A stretch of 64,000 nt of DNA, taken from the NCBI RefSeq assembly GCF_014904705.1, contig NZ_JACZCQ010000010.1, forward strand, positions 186,001 to 250,000, in the 5' to 3' direction. Positions 53,982 to 62,624 of the stretch are shown here, piece after piece; position 1 is the stretch's first letter; every line of letters begins with the position of its first letter. The notes below the pieces were generated by a model. The model was given only the letters and a program-made list of their open reading frames with translations, did not search any database and was not told where the DNA came from. Position numbers and translations under genes: made by a program. The DNA comes from Nisaea sediminum (GTDB lineage: Bacteria > Pseudomonadota > Alphaproteobacteria > Thalassobaculales > Thalassobaculaceae).

Positions 53982-54884
53982 GTGTTCTCGAACCTGATAC
54001 CGGGCCGCGTGCCGGCCCTGCTTCTGGCCTTGTCTTTCGTTCCCGCACTCTTGGCGACGGTTGCGGCAGATGCCGAGGCTTACCTCGGTCGCGAACTCGC
54101 GTCGCATCGTTTCGTGCTGCTGGGCGAGAAGCACAACAATCCGGAGCATCATTTGATCCAGGCGCGCCTGCTCGCGCGGATGGTCGATCTGGGTCGTCGG
54201 CCGGCACTGGTGTGGGAAATGATTCCACGCGGCAAGCAACCCGCCATCGACGATCTTGCCGCCGGCGGCGATACCGACCCGGATCGCTTCGCCGAGGCAG
54301 TCGGTTGGGCGGAGTCCGGCTGGCCGGACTGGAAATACTACCGGCCGATCGCCGAGGTCGCGCTGGCGGCCGGATTGCCTATGGTCGCCGGAAATATCGA
54401 CCGCGGGACGGTCGGGCAACTGGCGAACGATCCCGAAAACGCCGATCCGGGCCTGACGGACGCTTTCCACCTGAACGCCCCGTTACCTGAAGAGGTCAGG
54501 AATGCGGTCGAGGAGGCGGTCTATCGCGGTCATTGCGAGCTGGTACCGCGTGACCGGTTGGCGCCGATGATCAGGGTTCAGATCGCCAGGGACGCGAGCC
54601 TTGCGGAAGCGATGGTCCGCGCCGCGGCGACGGCCGACGGCGCCGTTCTGATCGCGGGCGGACAACATGCGCGCCGGGATATCGGCGCCGGCTATCATCT
54701 GATCCACCGGTTCGGCGTGCGGGATATCGCGTCGCTGTCGCTTCTCGAGCGCGGCGCTGATAATTCGGCGGTCCCCGAAGCGGCGCTCTCTCGGAGGTTC
54801 GATTTCCTCTGGTTCACAGAGCGGGCGCATCCCGAGCGCGATTATTGCGCCGAGCTGGCAGCCAGATTCGGAAAGCAAAAATAG
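53982..54884 (+). CDS. ChaN-family (DUF399) iron/heme-regulated exported protein
   Basis: 300 residues with an N-terminal signal-like helix (about 10-28). The ChaN signature FVLLGEKHNNPEHHLIQARLL, WEMIP, and AGGQHARRDIGAGYHL match the family, which binds heme in its best-studied member. GTG start after AAGGGGGG. No lipobox cysteine in the signal, so periplasmic rather than lipoprotein. Fits the surrounding iron theme. Confidence 0.85.
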   Translation: MFSNLIPGRVPALLLALSFVPALLATVAADAEAYLGRELASHRFVLLGEKHNNPEHHLIQARLLARMVDLGRRPALVWEMIPRGKQPAIDDLAAGGDTDPDRFAEAVGWAESGWPDWKYYRPIAEVALAAGLPMVAGNIDRGTVGQLANDPENADPGLTDAFHLNAPLPEEVRNAVEEAVYRGHCELVPRDRLAPMIRVQIARDASLAEAMVRAAATADGAVLIAGGQHARRDIGAGYHLIHRFGVRDIASLSLLERGADNSAVPEAALSRRFDFLWFTERAHPERDYCAELAARFGKQK

Positions 54885-54886
54885 AA

Positions 54887-54916
54887 ACCGCGCCGCCGGA
54901 ACACCGGCAGCGCGGT
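54887..54916. terminator. Bidirectional terminator between ChaN-like and cytochrome c genes
   Basis: ACCGCGCCGCCGG (54887-54899), loop AACA, CCGGCAGCGCGGT (54904-54916), one mismatch. On the minus strand it is followed by TTTCTATTTTT, so it terminates the cytochrome c transcript and probably backs up the other direction. Confidence 0.85.
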
Positions 54917-54938
54917 CCGAATCGTCAGGCAGAGGCGA

Positions 54939-55322
54939 TTACTTCGCGGTTTCGGCCTTGAGATAGGCGATCACGTTTTCGATATCGTCCTCTTTCTTGA
55001 GGCCGGCGAAAGACATCTTGGTCCCTTTCACATAGGCCTTCGGAGATTTCAGATATTCGGTCATGGTCTCCTCGGTCCAGACGAGACCCTCTTCGCCCTT
55101 TTCCGTCATGGCCTTGGAATATTTGAAGCTCTCGACGGTACCGGCCTTGCGTCCGAAGATCCCGACGAGGTGCGGGCCGACCCGGTTCTTTTGCTTGTCC
55201 GCGACGTGGCAGGCCTTGCACTTGTTAAAGACCTTCTTGCCCTGGTCCGCGTCGCCGGAGGCGACGGCCGGACTGGCGATCAAGGTCAGGACGGCGGCGG
55301 CATAGGCGACATTGCGCAACAT
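54939..55322 (-). CDS. Soluble class I cytochrome c (c2 type)
   Basis: 127 residues with a signal peptide (cleavage near AVA-SGD). Heme attachment CKACH (C35, C38, H39) and distal ligand Met103 in GTKMSFAG define a mono-heme c2-like electron carrier. ATG at 55322 follows GGAGAGAG; the extra 38 codons upstream are not coding-like. Stands alone. Confidence 0.93.
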   Translation of the reverse strand: MLRNVAYAAAVLTLIASPAVASGDADQGKKVFNKCKACHVADKQKNRVGPHLVGIFGRKAGTVESFKYSKAMTEKGEEGLVWTEETMTEYLKSPKAYVKGTKMSFAGLKKEDDIENVIAYLKAETAK

Positions 55323-55479
55323 TTCTCTCTCCACAGTTTCTGGCCGGCAGCTCGGTAACGGACCGGATATAGGCAGGCTCCCACACTCCGCCCAGTCGGC
55401 GAACTGTCGCACCGTTTTCCGGTGCCGACGCTGCATACACTTGCCGATATGGCTTGCCGCGTAAAGCCGTGACCGTGCC

Positions 55480-56607
55480 TTAGATGTGCCGGTCAGCCAG
55501 GGTCATGTGATTGTCGAAGGCGAGGCCGGCGAAGCGCCGCGCACCGTGTTCGGCGATCGTTCCGTCCGGTCCGGCCACACGGGTCAGCAAGCGGCCGAAG
55601 CCGGTGGAGAAGCGAAAGGCGCCGGGACGGGAGCCGGTCGCTATTCCGGCGCTGTCGCGGACTGTATTGAGCATCACGAGCTTGCCGTCCGGGATCGACC
55701 AGATCGCGATCCGGTCTCCGCGCGGGAACGTGCTGGCGCCGAACCGGCCCGAGGCGTCGATCGCCACGTCGGCGCAGTAGCCCTGCAGCTGCGGCGTCAG
55801 TGTTTCCGGCGCATCGAACAAAGTACACCCGCCGTCGGGCCCGACATGTCCGACCAGCGGCGGCGCATCGGTCTTGGCACCCTGATACTGCATGCCGAAG
55901 AGCACGCTGCCGTCGGGCCCGGAATCGAGATGGCGGATGCTGTTCTTGTGCAGCTCGGCTGGCAGCTCGATCTGGCGAATGAAGGTTCCGTCGCGTACGT
56001 CGACGAAGGTAAGGTTCGGCTTCATGTCCGGGATATTCAGTTTCGCTCGGCCGCTGTCCGGATGGGTGAGAATGCCGCCATTTGCGATTGCCATAACGGT
56101 ACCGCCCGGCAGCAGCGTCAGATCGTGTGGACCGATACCGAAACTGTCCCATTCGCCGGCGCGCCGGTATCCGTCTCGGCAGTCCCAGATGCCGATCACG
56201 CCGCGGCCGCGATCGAAGTCGTTCTCCGTCGTGAAGAGCAGTTTCCCGTCCGGGGCGAAGCCGGCATGACCGTAGAAATGCCGTCCCTCCGGCGCATTGA
56301 CGAATTCGCGGAGCGTCCCTGTCGCGATATCCACCACCAGCATGAATCGCCCTGGGCGGCGGGCCATGTGCACGGCCGTTTTGCCGTCAGGCGAGAGCGT
56401 CGTGGCATGGCCGCGCCCCGGGAGCGGTAGTTCGAAGGTGATCTCCCCGCTTTCCGTGCAGCCGACGAGGACGAAGCTCCCGTCATTCCTGCGGGCGGCC
56501 GAGATCAGCAGGCGGTCGTCTCCGCTTCCGGCGGTCAGCGGAGAGGTGAACAGTGTCGTTGCGCCGGTAGCGGCGAGCCCGGCGAGTAGGTCCCGGCGTG
56601 AAATCAT
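55480..56607 (-). CDS. DUF1513 family Tat-exported beta-propeller protein
   Basis: 375 residues, N-terminal Tat-like signal MISRRDLLAGLAATGATTLF. Repeated blades with SPDGKTAVHM and DGKLLFTTEND. FGIGPHDLTLLPGGTVMAIANGG and NSIRHLDSGPDGSV are typical of DUF1513. The family regularly follows imelysin and DUF1111 genes in iron-responsive operons. Its role (ligand binding or chaperoning) is unknown. Starts 3 nt after the imelysin stop. Confidence 0.9.
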   Translation of the reverse strand: MISRRDLLAGLAATGATTLFTSPLTAGSGDDRLLISAARRNDGSFVLVGCTESGEITFELPLPGRGHATTLSPDGKTAVHMARRPGRFMLVVDIATGTLREFVNAPEGRHFYGHAGFAPDGKLLFTTENDFDRGRGVIGIWDCRDGYRRAGEWDSFGIGPHDLTLLPGGTVMAIANGGILTHPDSGRAKLNIPDMKPNLTFVDVRDGTFIRQIELPAELHKNSIRHLDSGPDGSVLFGMQYQGAKTDAPPLVGHVGPDGGCTLFDAPETLTPQLQGYCADVAIDASGRFGASTFPRGDRIAIWSIPDGKLVMLNTVRDSAGIATGSRPGAFRFSTGFGRLLTRVAGPDGTIAEHGARRFAGLAFDNHMTLADRHI

Positions 56608-56610
56608 GGC

Positions 56611-57705
56611 TCAGTCTCCGTCCCTGCTGTTGAAACCGGGCGAGATGTCGAGCGCGACGGCGAGGTCCGTTCCAATCAGGCCAGCCAGTTCCTTGAGTTC
56701 GGTGCGGATGGCCTGCAGCTTTTCCCGGCCTTCGGTCTTCTCGAAGGCGTCGTAGAGCGGCATCCCGATGGTCGTGACGTCGCTTTCGATTCGGGTGAAG
56801 AGCCCCTTGATCCGGTCCGCAAGGGCCGCTTCACCGCTGGTGCGGAGCGCGGCGTCGAAGCCGCCGTTCAGATAAAGGTCTTCGAGCCCGCTCACCGATC
56901 GCCCCAGGATTTCGCGCGAAAGCCCGCTGCGCCAAGCCTCGGCGAGCTTCGGCCGTGCGGTCTCGCTGGTCGAGCCGAGGGGGTGACCGAGCCGGGTATC
57001 GCGATTGGCCTCGATTTCTCCCAGCAGGCTTTGCAGCAGGTCGACCGGGACTTCGTAGGCCTCGTTGTAGGGACCGTCCCCGGTTCCGGCCACCGCCACC
57101 ATGTGAGCGTAGCCGTCGTTCGGGTTCCAGTTGGCGACAAGCTCCTCGGAGATCGTGGCCAGGTTCCGGGCGATCGCACGGGTCAGGGCGCAGCGGAAAG
57201 CGCCCTTGGCGCCGGCGTAGCCGTCATGGCCCTCGGCCAGCAGGCGTTCGAGCGCGGGCAATCCCTGGATCGCGACGCTGGTGGTGGCGAAGCGCTCCGC
57301 GGAGAGGGAGGCGCTGTCCGCGTCGGCGAGGGTGCGGGCGAGCTGCTTGCCGATCTTGCCGCGCGTGTCCGGCCAAAACTGGATCCGGTAGGCACGGTCG
57401 AGATAGGTGATCGGGCCGAATTGGATATGCCGGATGTCCGCCCAGCTGAGCCAGAAATCGCGAAAGGCCCGGTCGAGCGCGAAAAAAGCCGCGGCATCCG
57501 GGGCCGCACAATAGGCGTCCGCCTCGCCGGCGAGCGTGGCGCCGGCGGCGGCGAGGCGCTCGTAACGCGGAAGAATATGGTTGGTGACGCTGGCCGCGGC
57601 GATGGTCGCATAGGCCGTCTCGGCATCCTGGGCGCGAGCGCCTTCCGGTTGCGGGAAGAAGGAGACCGAGAAGGCGATGGCTGCTGAAGCTACGATGCGT
57701 TTCAT
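56611..57705 (-). CDS. Imelysin-family protein (second)
   Basis: 364 residues with a signal peptide (about 1-25). DIRHIQFGP and VANWNPNDGYAHMVAV place it in the imelysin/insulin-cleaving-peptidase-like family. The GxHxxE of active-looking members appears as QGLPALERLL, so that putative metal site is missing. Located 13 nt after DUF1111 and 3 nt before DUF1513; periplasmic iron handling inferred. Confidence 0.87.
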   Translation of the reverse strand: MKRIVASAAIAFSVSFFPQPEGARAQDAETAYATIAAASVTNHILPRYERLAAAGATLAGEADAYCAAPDAAAFFALDRAFRDFWLSWADIRHIQFGPITYLDRAYRIQFWPDTRGKIGKQLARTLADADSASLSAERFATTSVAIQGLPALERLLAEGHDGYAGAKGAFRCALTRAIARNLATISEELVANWNPNDGYAHMVAVAGTGDGPYNEAYEVPVDLLQSLLGEIEANRDTRLGHPLGSTSETARPKLAEAWRSGLSREILGRSVSGLEDLYLNGGFDAALRTSGEAALADRIKGLFTRIESDVTTIGMPLYDAFEKTEGREKLQAIRTELKELAGLIGTDLAVALDISPGFNSRDGD

Positions 57706-57718
57706 GTCGTCCTCCTCG

Positions 57719-59212
57719 TCAGAGGGAATTCAGGAAGCGAAGCAGGTGCTCGCGTTCCTGCTTGGAGAGAGCGAGCACCCGGTCGCGCGCGCTTGCGGCT
57801 TCGCCACCATGCCAGAGAATTGCCTCCAGCAGGTTCCGTGCGCGACCGTCGTGCAGGAAGAAGGTATGGCCATTGACGGTGTCGGTGAGACCGATACCCC
57901 AGAGCGGCGGCGTGCGCCATTCCCGTCCGTCCGCGTTGCCGTCGGGGCGGTTATCGGCGAGGCCGTCACCCATGTCGTGCAGCAACATGTCCGTATAGGG
58001 CCAGATTAGCTGGAAGGACTGCTCCGGCCGCAAGGGATCGCGCGGCGTCACATATTTCGGGCGATGACACGCGATGCAACCGGTCTCGTAGAACACCCGC
58101 TTGCCGGCAAGTACCGACGGATCATCCACTTTGCGCCGTGCCGGAACGGACAGGTTGCGGCTGTAGAAGGTCACGAGATCGAGCAGGTGATCGTTCACTT
58201 CGACATTGCCGTCCTCGGCGTCGCCGCCGTGCGGAGCGTCGAGACAGACCGGCTGTGCCTCCGTGCAATCGCCGGCATTGGCCGGATGCACGCTCGACGA
58301 TATGCCAAGGTCGCCGGCGAAGGCGGCGGAAACCTGATCCTTCAGGGTCGGCTCGTTGGCCTTCCAGCCGAAACGGCCGAGCATGACTTCCCGATGAAGC
58401 GCACTCATGACCCGGTTGGGGCGTCCGGAGACACCGTCTCCGTCCCGGTCGTCGGGATCGGCCCAGCTAAGGATATCTTCTTCGGAGAGCGCCTCCAGAA
58501 GGCCAAGGCCGATCATCGGCGTGGCGATCCGGGCGGATATCATGAGGTCGTTGCGGATTGCCCCATAGGCGGGATCGGCGAGGGTGACCGTCGGCTTGCG
58601 AAGTTCGATCATGGTGCCGTCTGCGAGCGCGATCGGAACCGGTTCGTAGCTGATCTCGACCTGCGCCTCGGCGTCCAGGCCCGGTGTGGCGAAGGGTTGC
58701 AACTGGCCACCATAGACCGGGTCGGGGATCGCGTGGACGGTTCCGGCCTCCAAAAGCGCCCGCTCCGCATCGTTCCGGGGCGGAACGCTGAGCCGGATTA
58801 GGAGGGCGACGGAACCCGCGTGAACGCCGACCGGTGGCGCGCCGCGCCCGTCCTTCAGATGGCAGCGCTGGCAGGAGCGGGCATTGTAGAGCGGGCCGAG
58901 GCCGTCGGAGGATTTGGTGCTGGCGGGCGAGCTGACCCACATCTTCTTGAAGATGCCGTCGCCGATTTCGAAATCGAGCCTACGCTCGAAGGCCATGTTG
59001 GCCGAGGGATGAGAGAAGACGTCGCCATTGATTCGTTTGAGGTGCGTCGTCGCTCCCCCTTGCATGGTCTCGTACTTCTCGGCGCTGGAGAAATCCGAGG
59101 TCGGCGCCACCACGCGCGTGATCCGTTCGGCGTCGCTGCCGGCGGCGCTCTCTGAAATGCCGCCGGCGATGGCGAGCAGCGCGGTCAGCAGCAGGGTCTT
59201 TCTGTTCAACAT
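57719..59212 (-). CDS. DUF1111 di-heme oxidoreductase
   Basis: 497 residues with signal peptide. Two c-type heme sites: SCQRCH (C114, C117, H118) and GCIACH (C379, C382, H383). The family resembles di-heme peroxidases (MauG/CcpA type) and is usually paired with imelysin proteins. It probably oxidises or reduces iron or peroxide in the periplasm in support of uptake. First gene after the terminator that follows the upstream imelysin. Confidence 0.92.
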   Translation of the reverse strand: MLNRKTLLLTALLAIAGGISESAAGSDAERITRVVAPTSDFSSAEKYETMQGGATTHLKRINGDVFSHPSANMAFERRLDFEIGDGIFKKMWVSSPASTKSSDGLGPLYNARSCQRCHLKDGRGAPPVGVHAGSVALLIRLSVPPRNDAERALLEAGTVHAIPDPVYGGQLQPFATPGLDAEAQVEISYEPVPIALADGTMIELRKPTVTLADPAYGAIRNDLMISARIATPMIGLGLLEALSEEDILSWADPDDRDGDGVSGRPNRVMSALHREVMLGRFGWKANEPTLKDQVSAAFAGDLGISSSVHPANAGDCTEAQPVCLDAPHGGDAEDGNVEVNDHLLDLVTFYSRNLSVPARRKVDDPSVLAGKRVFYETGCIACHRPKYVTPRDPLRPEQSFQLIWPYTDMLLHDMGDGLADNRPDGNADGREWRTPPLWGIGLTDTVNGHTFFLHDGRARNLLEAILWHGGEAASARDRVLALSKQEREHLLRFLNSL

Positions 59213-59300
59213 GTGCCTGTTCTATCGCAAGAACACGGGCCGTTCCAATGGAGGGAACGGGACGTTTTATCGCAGTCCGGTTCTCTCCCGGAATAAAAGA

Positions 59301-59322
59301 GGGGGCGGCGTGAGCCGCCCCC
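59301..59322 (-). terminator. Terminator after the first imelysin gene
   Basis: GGGGGCGGC (59301-59309), loop GTGA, GCCGCCCCC (59314-59322): perfect 9-bp stem. On the minus strand it is followed by TCTTTTATTC. It separates the first imelysin from DUF1111, so the downstream genes depend on read-through or their own promoter in 59213-59300. Confidence 0.85.
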
Positions 59323-59354
59323 TAGTGGGAGAGATATGCTGGTGTCGCACCCGC

Positions 59355-60644
59355 TTACTGAAAGACAGCTCCCGGGTTGTCGAGACTGTCGGAGCCTTCG
59401 AACTCGAGGGCAGACAGACCGAGCGCTGCGACGACACGCTCGATCGACTTGGTTTGCGCGGTCAGGGCGTCGACGGCGGCTTGAACGATCTCATTGCCGC
59501 GCGCGTTTCCCTCCGCGAGCATCTGGTCATAACGCTGACCCTTCTCCGCTTCGTCGGAGAGGACCGTCATCCTGTTCATGGTGGCGTCCAGGGCGGCGCG
59601 CAGGTCGGCGTCGGCACCCTTGTCCGTGGCGGCGACCAGGGCGGACAGGCTCGCGCCTTTCACGACCGTGCCGTTGATCCGCTTGTATTCGCCGAGATAG
59701 ACATTCCGGATTCCCAGCGCATCGTTGTAGTGCGAGCGGTGGGTGTTATCGCTGAAGCAATCATGCTCTTCCTCGGGATCGTGCAGCATGAGGCCGAGCT
59801 TCATCCGCTCGCCGGCGAGTTCGCCGTAGGAGAGGCTGCCCATGCCGGTCAGGATCGTGGCGATGCCCTTGTCCGCATCGCCATCCAGAAGGCCGGTGCG
59901 CGCGGCGCCGCCGTCGGCCCACTGGGCCGCCATCCACTCAAGCTCGTCCACCAGCATGTCGGTGGCGACGGCGAGATAGGCGGCGCGGCGCGCGCAATTG
60001 CCATTGGTGCAGTTCCCGGTGTCGAAATCGCTGGCCTTGCGGTCACCCGCGCCTGCGCCGGTGCCGTTCAGGTCCTGCCCCCAGAGCAGGAACTCGATGG
60101 CGTGGTAACCGGTCGAGACATTAGCCTCGATCTCGTCGATCTCGTGCAGCGATTCGACCAGAGCGCGGTCGATCGTACCGGCGTCGATGGTCTTGCCGCC
60201 GATCGTCATAGCCGGGTTCGCGATCACGTTCGCGGTGTAATAGGGATTGGCGTCCGACTCGGAGCCGTAATAGTCGGTCTTCACGTAGTCGATCAGGCCT
60301 TCGTCGAGCGGCCAGGCGTTCACCTTGCCTTCCCAATCATCGACGATCGCATTGCCGAAACGGTAAGCCTCGGTCTGCTGGTAAGGCTCGCGCGCGGCGA
60401 TCCAGGCGCTGCGCGCCACGGCCAGATTGGCCTCTGTCGGCGCTGCGATCAGCGTGGAAACCGCATTGCGGAGGGATTCGGCGCTCGCGAGGGAGTCGGC
60501 ATAGCCGGCCGCGGCGATGTCCGCATAGGTCGCGAGCACTGCTTTCTTGGAGCCGCTCTCGTCGGCGCTGGCCGGGAGGCCGGTCAGGGCGCCGGCGACT
60601 GTCGCTGCGGCGATCACCATCTGTGCAAAAATCTTGGTCTTCAT
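59355..60644 (-). CDS. Imelysin-family iron-regulated protein (first)
   Basis: 429 residues from MKTKIFAQM with a signal peptide (cleavage near ASA-DES). The GxHxxE motif is intact: STGYHAIEFLLWGQD (H181, E184). EAYRFGNAIVDDWEGKVNAWP and GELAGERMKLGL are characteristic of IrpA-type imelysins. Two cysteines (CTNGNC) occur in a loop. First gene behind the Fur-like box. ATG 60659 in the same frame is less likely. Confidence 0.92.
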   Translation of the reverse strand: MKTKIFAQMVIAAATVAGALTGLPASADESGSKKAVLATYADIAAAGYADSLASAESLRNAVSTLIAAPTEANLAVARSAWIAAREPYQQTEAYRFGNAIVDDWEGKVNAWPLDEGLIDYVKTDYYGSESDANPYYTANVIANPAMTIGGKTIDAGTIDRALVESLHEIDEIEANVSTGYHAIEFLLWGQDLNGTGAGAGDRKASDFDTGNCTNGNCARRAAYLAVATDMLVDELEWMAAQWADGGAARTGLLDGDADKGIATILTGMGSLSYGELAGERMKLGLMLHDPEEEHDCFSDNTHRSHYNDALGIRNVYLGEYKRINGTVVKGASLSALVAATDKGADADLRAALDATMNRMTVLSDEAEKGQRYDQMLAEGNARGNEIVQAAVDALTAQTKSIERVVAALGLSALEFEGSDSLDNPGAVFQ

Positions 60645-60710
60645 ATCTCTCGCCTTCATTTGGCCGACCGGTCGGAGCCGTCGGTTCCGGTGTCGATGAG
60701 AGAACCTTAT

Positions 60711-60725
60711 TGAAAGTCATTCTCA
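60711..60725. promoter_or_regulatory. Fur-like operator upstream of imelysin
   Basis: TGAAAGTCATTCTCA fits the 7-1-7 Fur layout (TGAnAATnATTnTCA) with a few mismatches, 67 nt before the imelysin start, in an AT-rich stretch (60700-60790). Iron control is expected for this family. In Alphaproteobacteria Irr or RirA could act instead. Confidence 0.6.
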
Positions 60726-60801
60726 ATTGCAATAGCCATAGAATACTAATTTTGTCTTCTTTAAAATGCAATTATTTCAAATGGATAAAGAATATTTTGG
60801 A

Positions 60802-61227
60802 TCAGGAGGACGGAAGTTCGTCGGGGATCGCTTCGAGGACAAGGGAGGCGTAAACGTCGGATTCCAATATCAGGTTCTGAAGCTCCAGATGGGCGAGTTC
60901 GATCTTCACGCGGAGGCCGCCATCATTTTGGGAAACCCGGTCGCAGGCGATGCAGGTTTTCGTTCCCGTGAGACGAAAGTAGGTGCGGGATGAGTCAAAA
61001 TCGGGCAACTCGCCGACGATATGCATTCCGATGAGCGAGATGTCCTGCACCGCAACAGGCCAGCTTTCCCGGAAGTCCGGCGACGTAGAGATCGCCCCCG
61101 TCAGCGATGTCTCGCGACGGTTGAAGCTGCGACGTTCCGGTTGGCCTTCTGGGGCGCGCGATGTGATTGACGGTGCGATTGTCCGATCCCCGTCAGATAA
61201 TGCCGGTGCAGTTATCGATTCTGGCAT
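60802..61227 (-). CDS. PilZ-domain-like protein
   Basis: About 141 residues. RRSFNRRETSLTGAIS followed by VAVQDISLIGMHIVGE fits the PilZ pattern (RxxxR ... D/NxSxxG), implying c-di-GMP binding. Start at 61227 overlaps the end of the pentapeptide gene by 35 nt and is the only reasonable ATG; the frame further upstream is a shadow. Ends EAIPDELPSS. It is translationally linked to the pentapeptide protein. Confidence 0.7.
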   Translation of the reverse strand: MPESITAPALSDGDRTIAPSITSRAPEGQPERRSFNRRETSLTGAISTSPDFRESWPVAVQDISLIGMHIVGELPDFDSSRTYFRLTGTKTCIACDRVSQNDGGLRVKIELAHLELQNLILESDVYASLVLEAIPDELPSS

Positions 61228-62431
61228 GTTCCCAGATCGTGCCGACCTGAACCGAGTCGTTGAAGATCGCGCCATCGATCTTGGCGCGGCCGAAATTGGT
61301 GCCGTGAAGGGCGGCGCCGTTGAACATGACGGGTATCGTCTTGCCAGTTCGCTGGTGTTTCGCATTGAAGATTTCGGCGACTTCGAGGCGCGCGCCCATG
61401 AACTTCGTTTCCCGCAGATCCGCGTTGGAGAACATTGTGCCACGGAGGGCCGCGCCAATGAAGCTTGCACGAACCAGGCTGGCACCGGAGAAATTGGCGA
61501 GCATCAATTCGGACTGGTCGAAAGTCGCGCCGTCCAGATTTGCGCCCGAGAATGTCGCGCCGCGCAGATCGCATCCCGTCAGCTCGATCTCGTGCAGGTC
61601 CATGCCGCTGAAATCGGCCCGCTCGCCAACCTCGCCGTTCGAGACGATCCACTTGCTGTGCAACCCGATCATCTCCGCGATCTCGCCGGGAAGATCCTCG
61701 CTGTTCTCCAAAGTGATTGCGCCGTCGAGATTGGTATTGTGCAGCTTGGCTTTCGACAGGTCGACATTGCGCAGATTGGCGCCCGAAAGATCGCAGTTCG
61801 AAAGGTTCGTTCCGACGACAGAAGCGCCGGCGAGAATGACCCCGCGCAATTTGGACCCGGAGAGGTCAGCCCCGTCCAGGGTCGCGCCGGCGAGGTTGAC
61901 CGCATGCATGTCGTCGTCGGTGAACATCGTGCCGATGGCGCGGACATTCGTCAGATTGGCGTCCTGAAGGTCGGCTCCGCGAAGATCGACGTCGTTCATA
62001 TTCGCGCCGTCCAGATTTGTGCTCGTGGCGCCGCCGTTGCTCTTGGTGGCCCATCGGACGATCTGGCCGGGCCGCATGTCGGCCTCCAGCAGGGAGGCGC
62101 CGGTAAGGTCCGCCATCGTGAAGTTCGCGCCGCGGAGGTCGGCTTTGGAGAAGATCGCGCCCTTCAGGTCTGCCCAGGCGAAGTTCGAACCGTAGAGATC
62201 GGATTTGCTGAAGTCGGTGCGCCCGCACGAGGTCTCGGTGAAATCTGCGCAAGGGATGACCGCCTGCGTCAGGGACATGTAGTCGAAGCGGCATTTCGAG
62301 ACGTCGAGGTCGTTGTGGTTGAGTCGGGTCCCGCCCGGCCGCCCGGCGACATATGCATGGTGCGACTTTATCGAGGTCATAACCTCTTCTGGGATGGGGC
62401 GATGCTCGGATATCTCAAATGCCACGGTCAT
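61193..62431 (-). CDS. Pentapeptide-repeat protein
   Basis: About 412 residues. From residue 50 onward it consists of dozens of A(D/N)LxG/x pentapeptides (for example ADLKGAIFSKADLRGANF) in two blocks separated near the middle by LENSEDLPGEIAEMIGLHSKWIVSN. These fold as a right-handed quadrilateral beta-helix. The N-terminal IPEEVMTSIKSHHAYVAGRPGG is the cap seen in many such proteins. Starts at 62518 or 62380 are possible. Function unknown. Confidence 0.8.
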   Translation of the reverse strand: MTVAFEISEHRPIPEEVMTSIKSHHAYVAGRPGGTRLNHNDLDVSKCRFDYMSLTQAVIPCADFTETSCGRTDFSKSDLYGSNFAWADLKGAIFSKADLRGANFTMADLTGASLLEADMRPGQIVRWATKSNGGATSTNLDGANMNDVDLRGADLQDANLTNVRAIGTMFTDDDMHAVNLAGATLDGADLSGSKLRGVILAGASVVGTNLSNCDLSGANLRNVDLSKAKLHNTNLDGAITLENSEDLPGEIAEMIGLHSKWIVSNGEVGERADFSGMDLHEIELTGCDLRGATFSGANLDGATFDQSELMLANFSGASLVRASFIGAALRGTMFSNADLRETKFMGARLEVAEIFNAKHQRTGKTIPVMFNGAALHGTNFGRAKIDGAIFNDSVQVGTIWEHARIDNCTGII

Positions 62432-62624
62432 GCAGACACTCGAAGGTTCAATATTTGCCGCATGCGCGACGCGAATGCACGTGACGGTGAACCCCCCGGA
62501 ATTTGGGAGATCGTGCATCCGACGAAAGCCACGGGACGCATTTTCTGTTCAGGTTCAAGGTGGTTTCCGACCGCCATAGTATGGCTTAGGTTATGGAGCA
62601 ATCCTTTACACTTGGTGAACGAGT

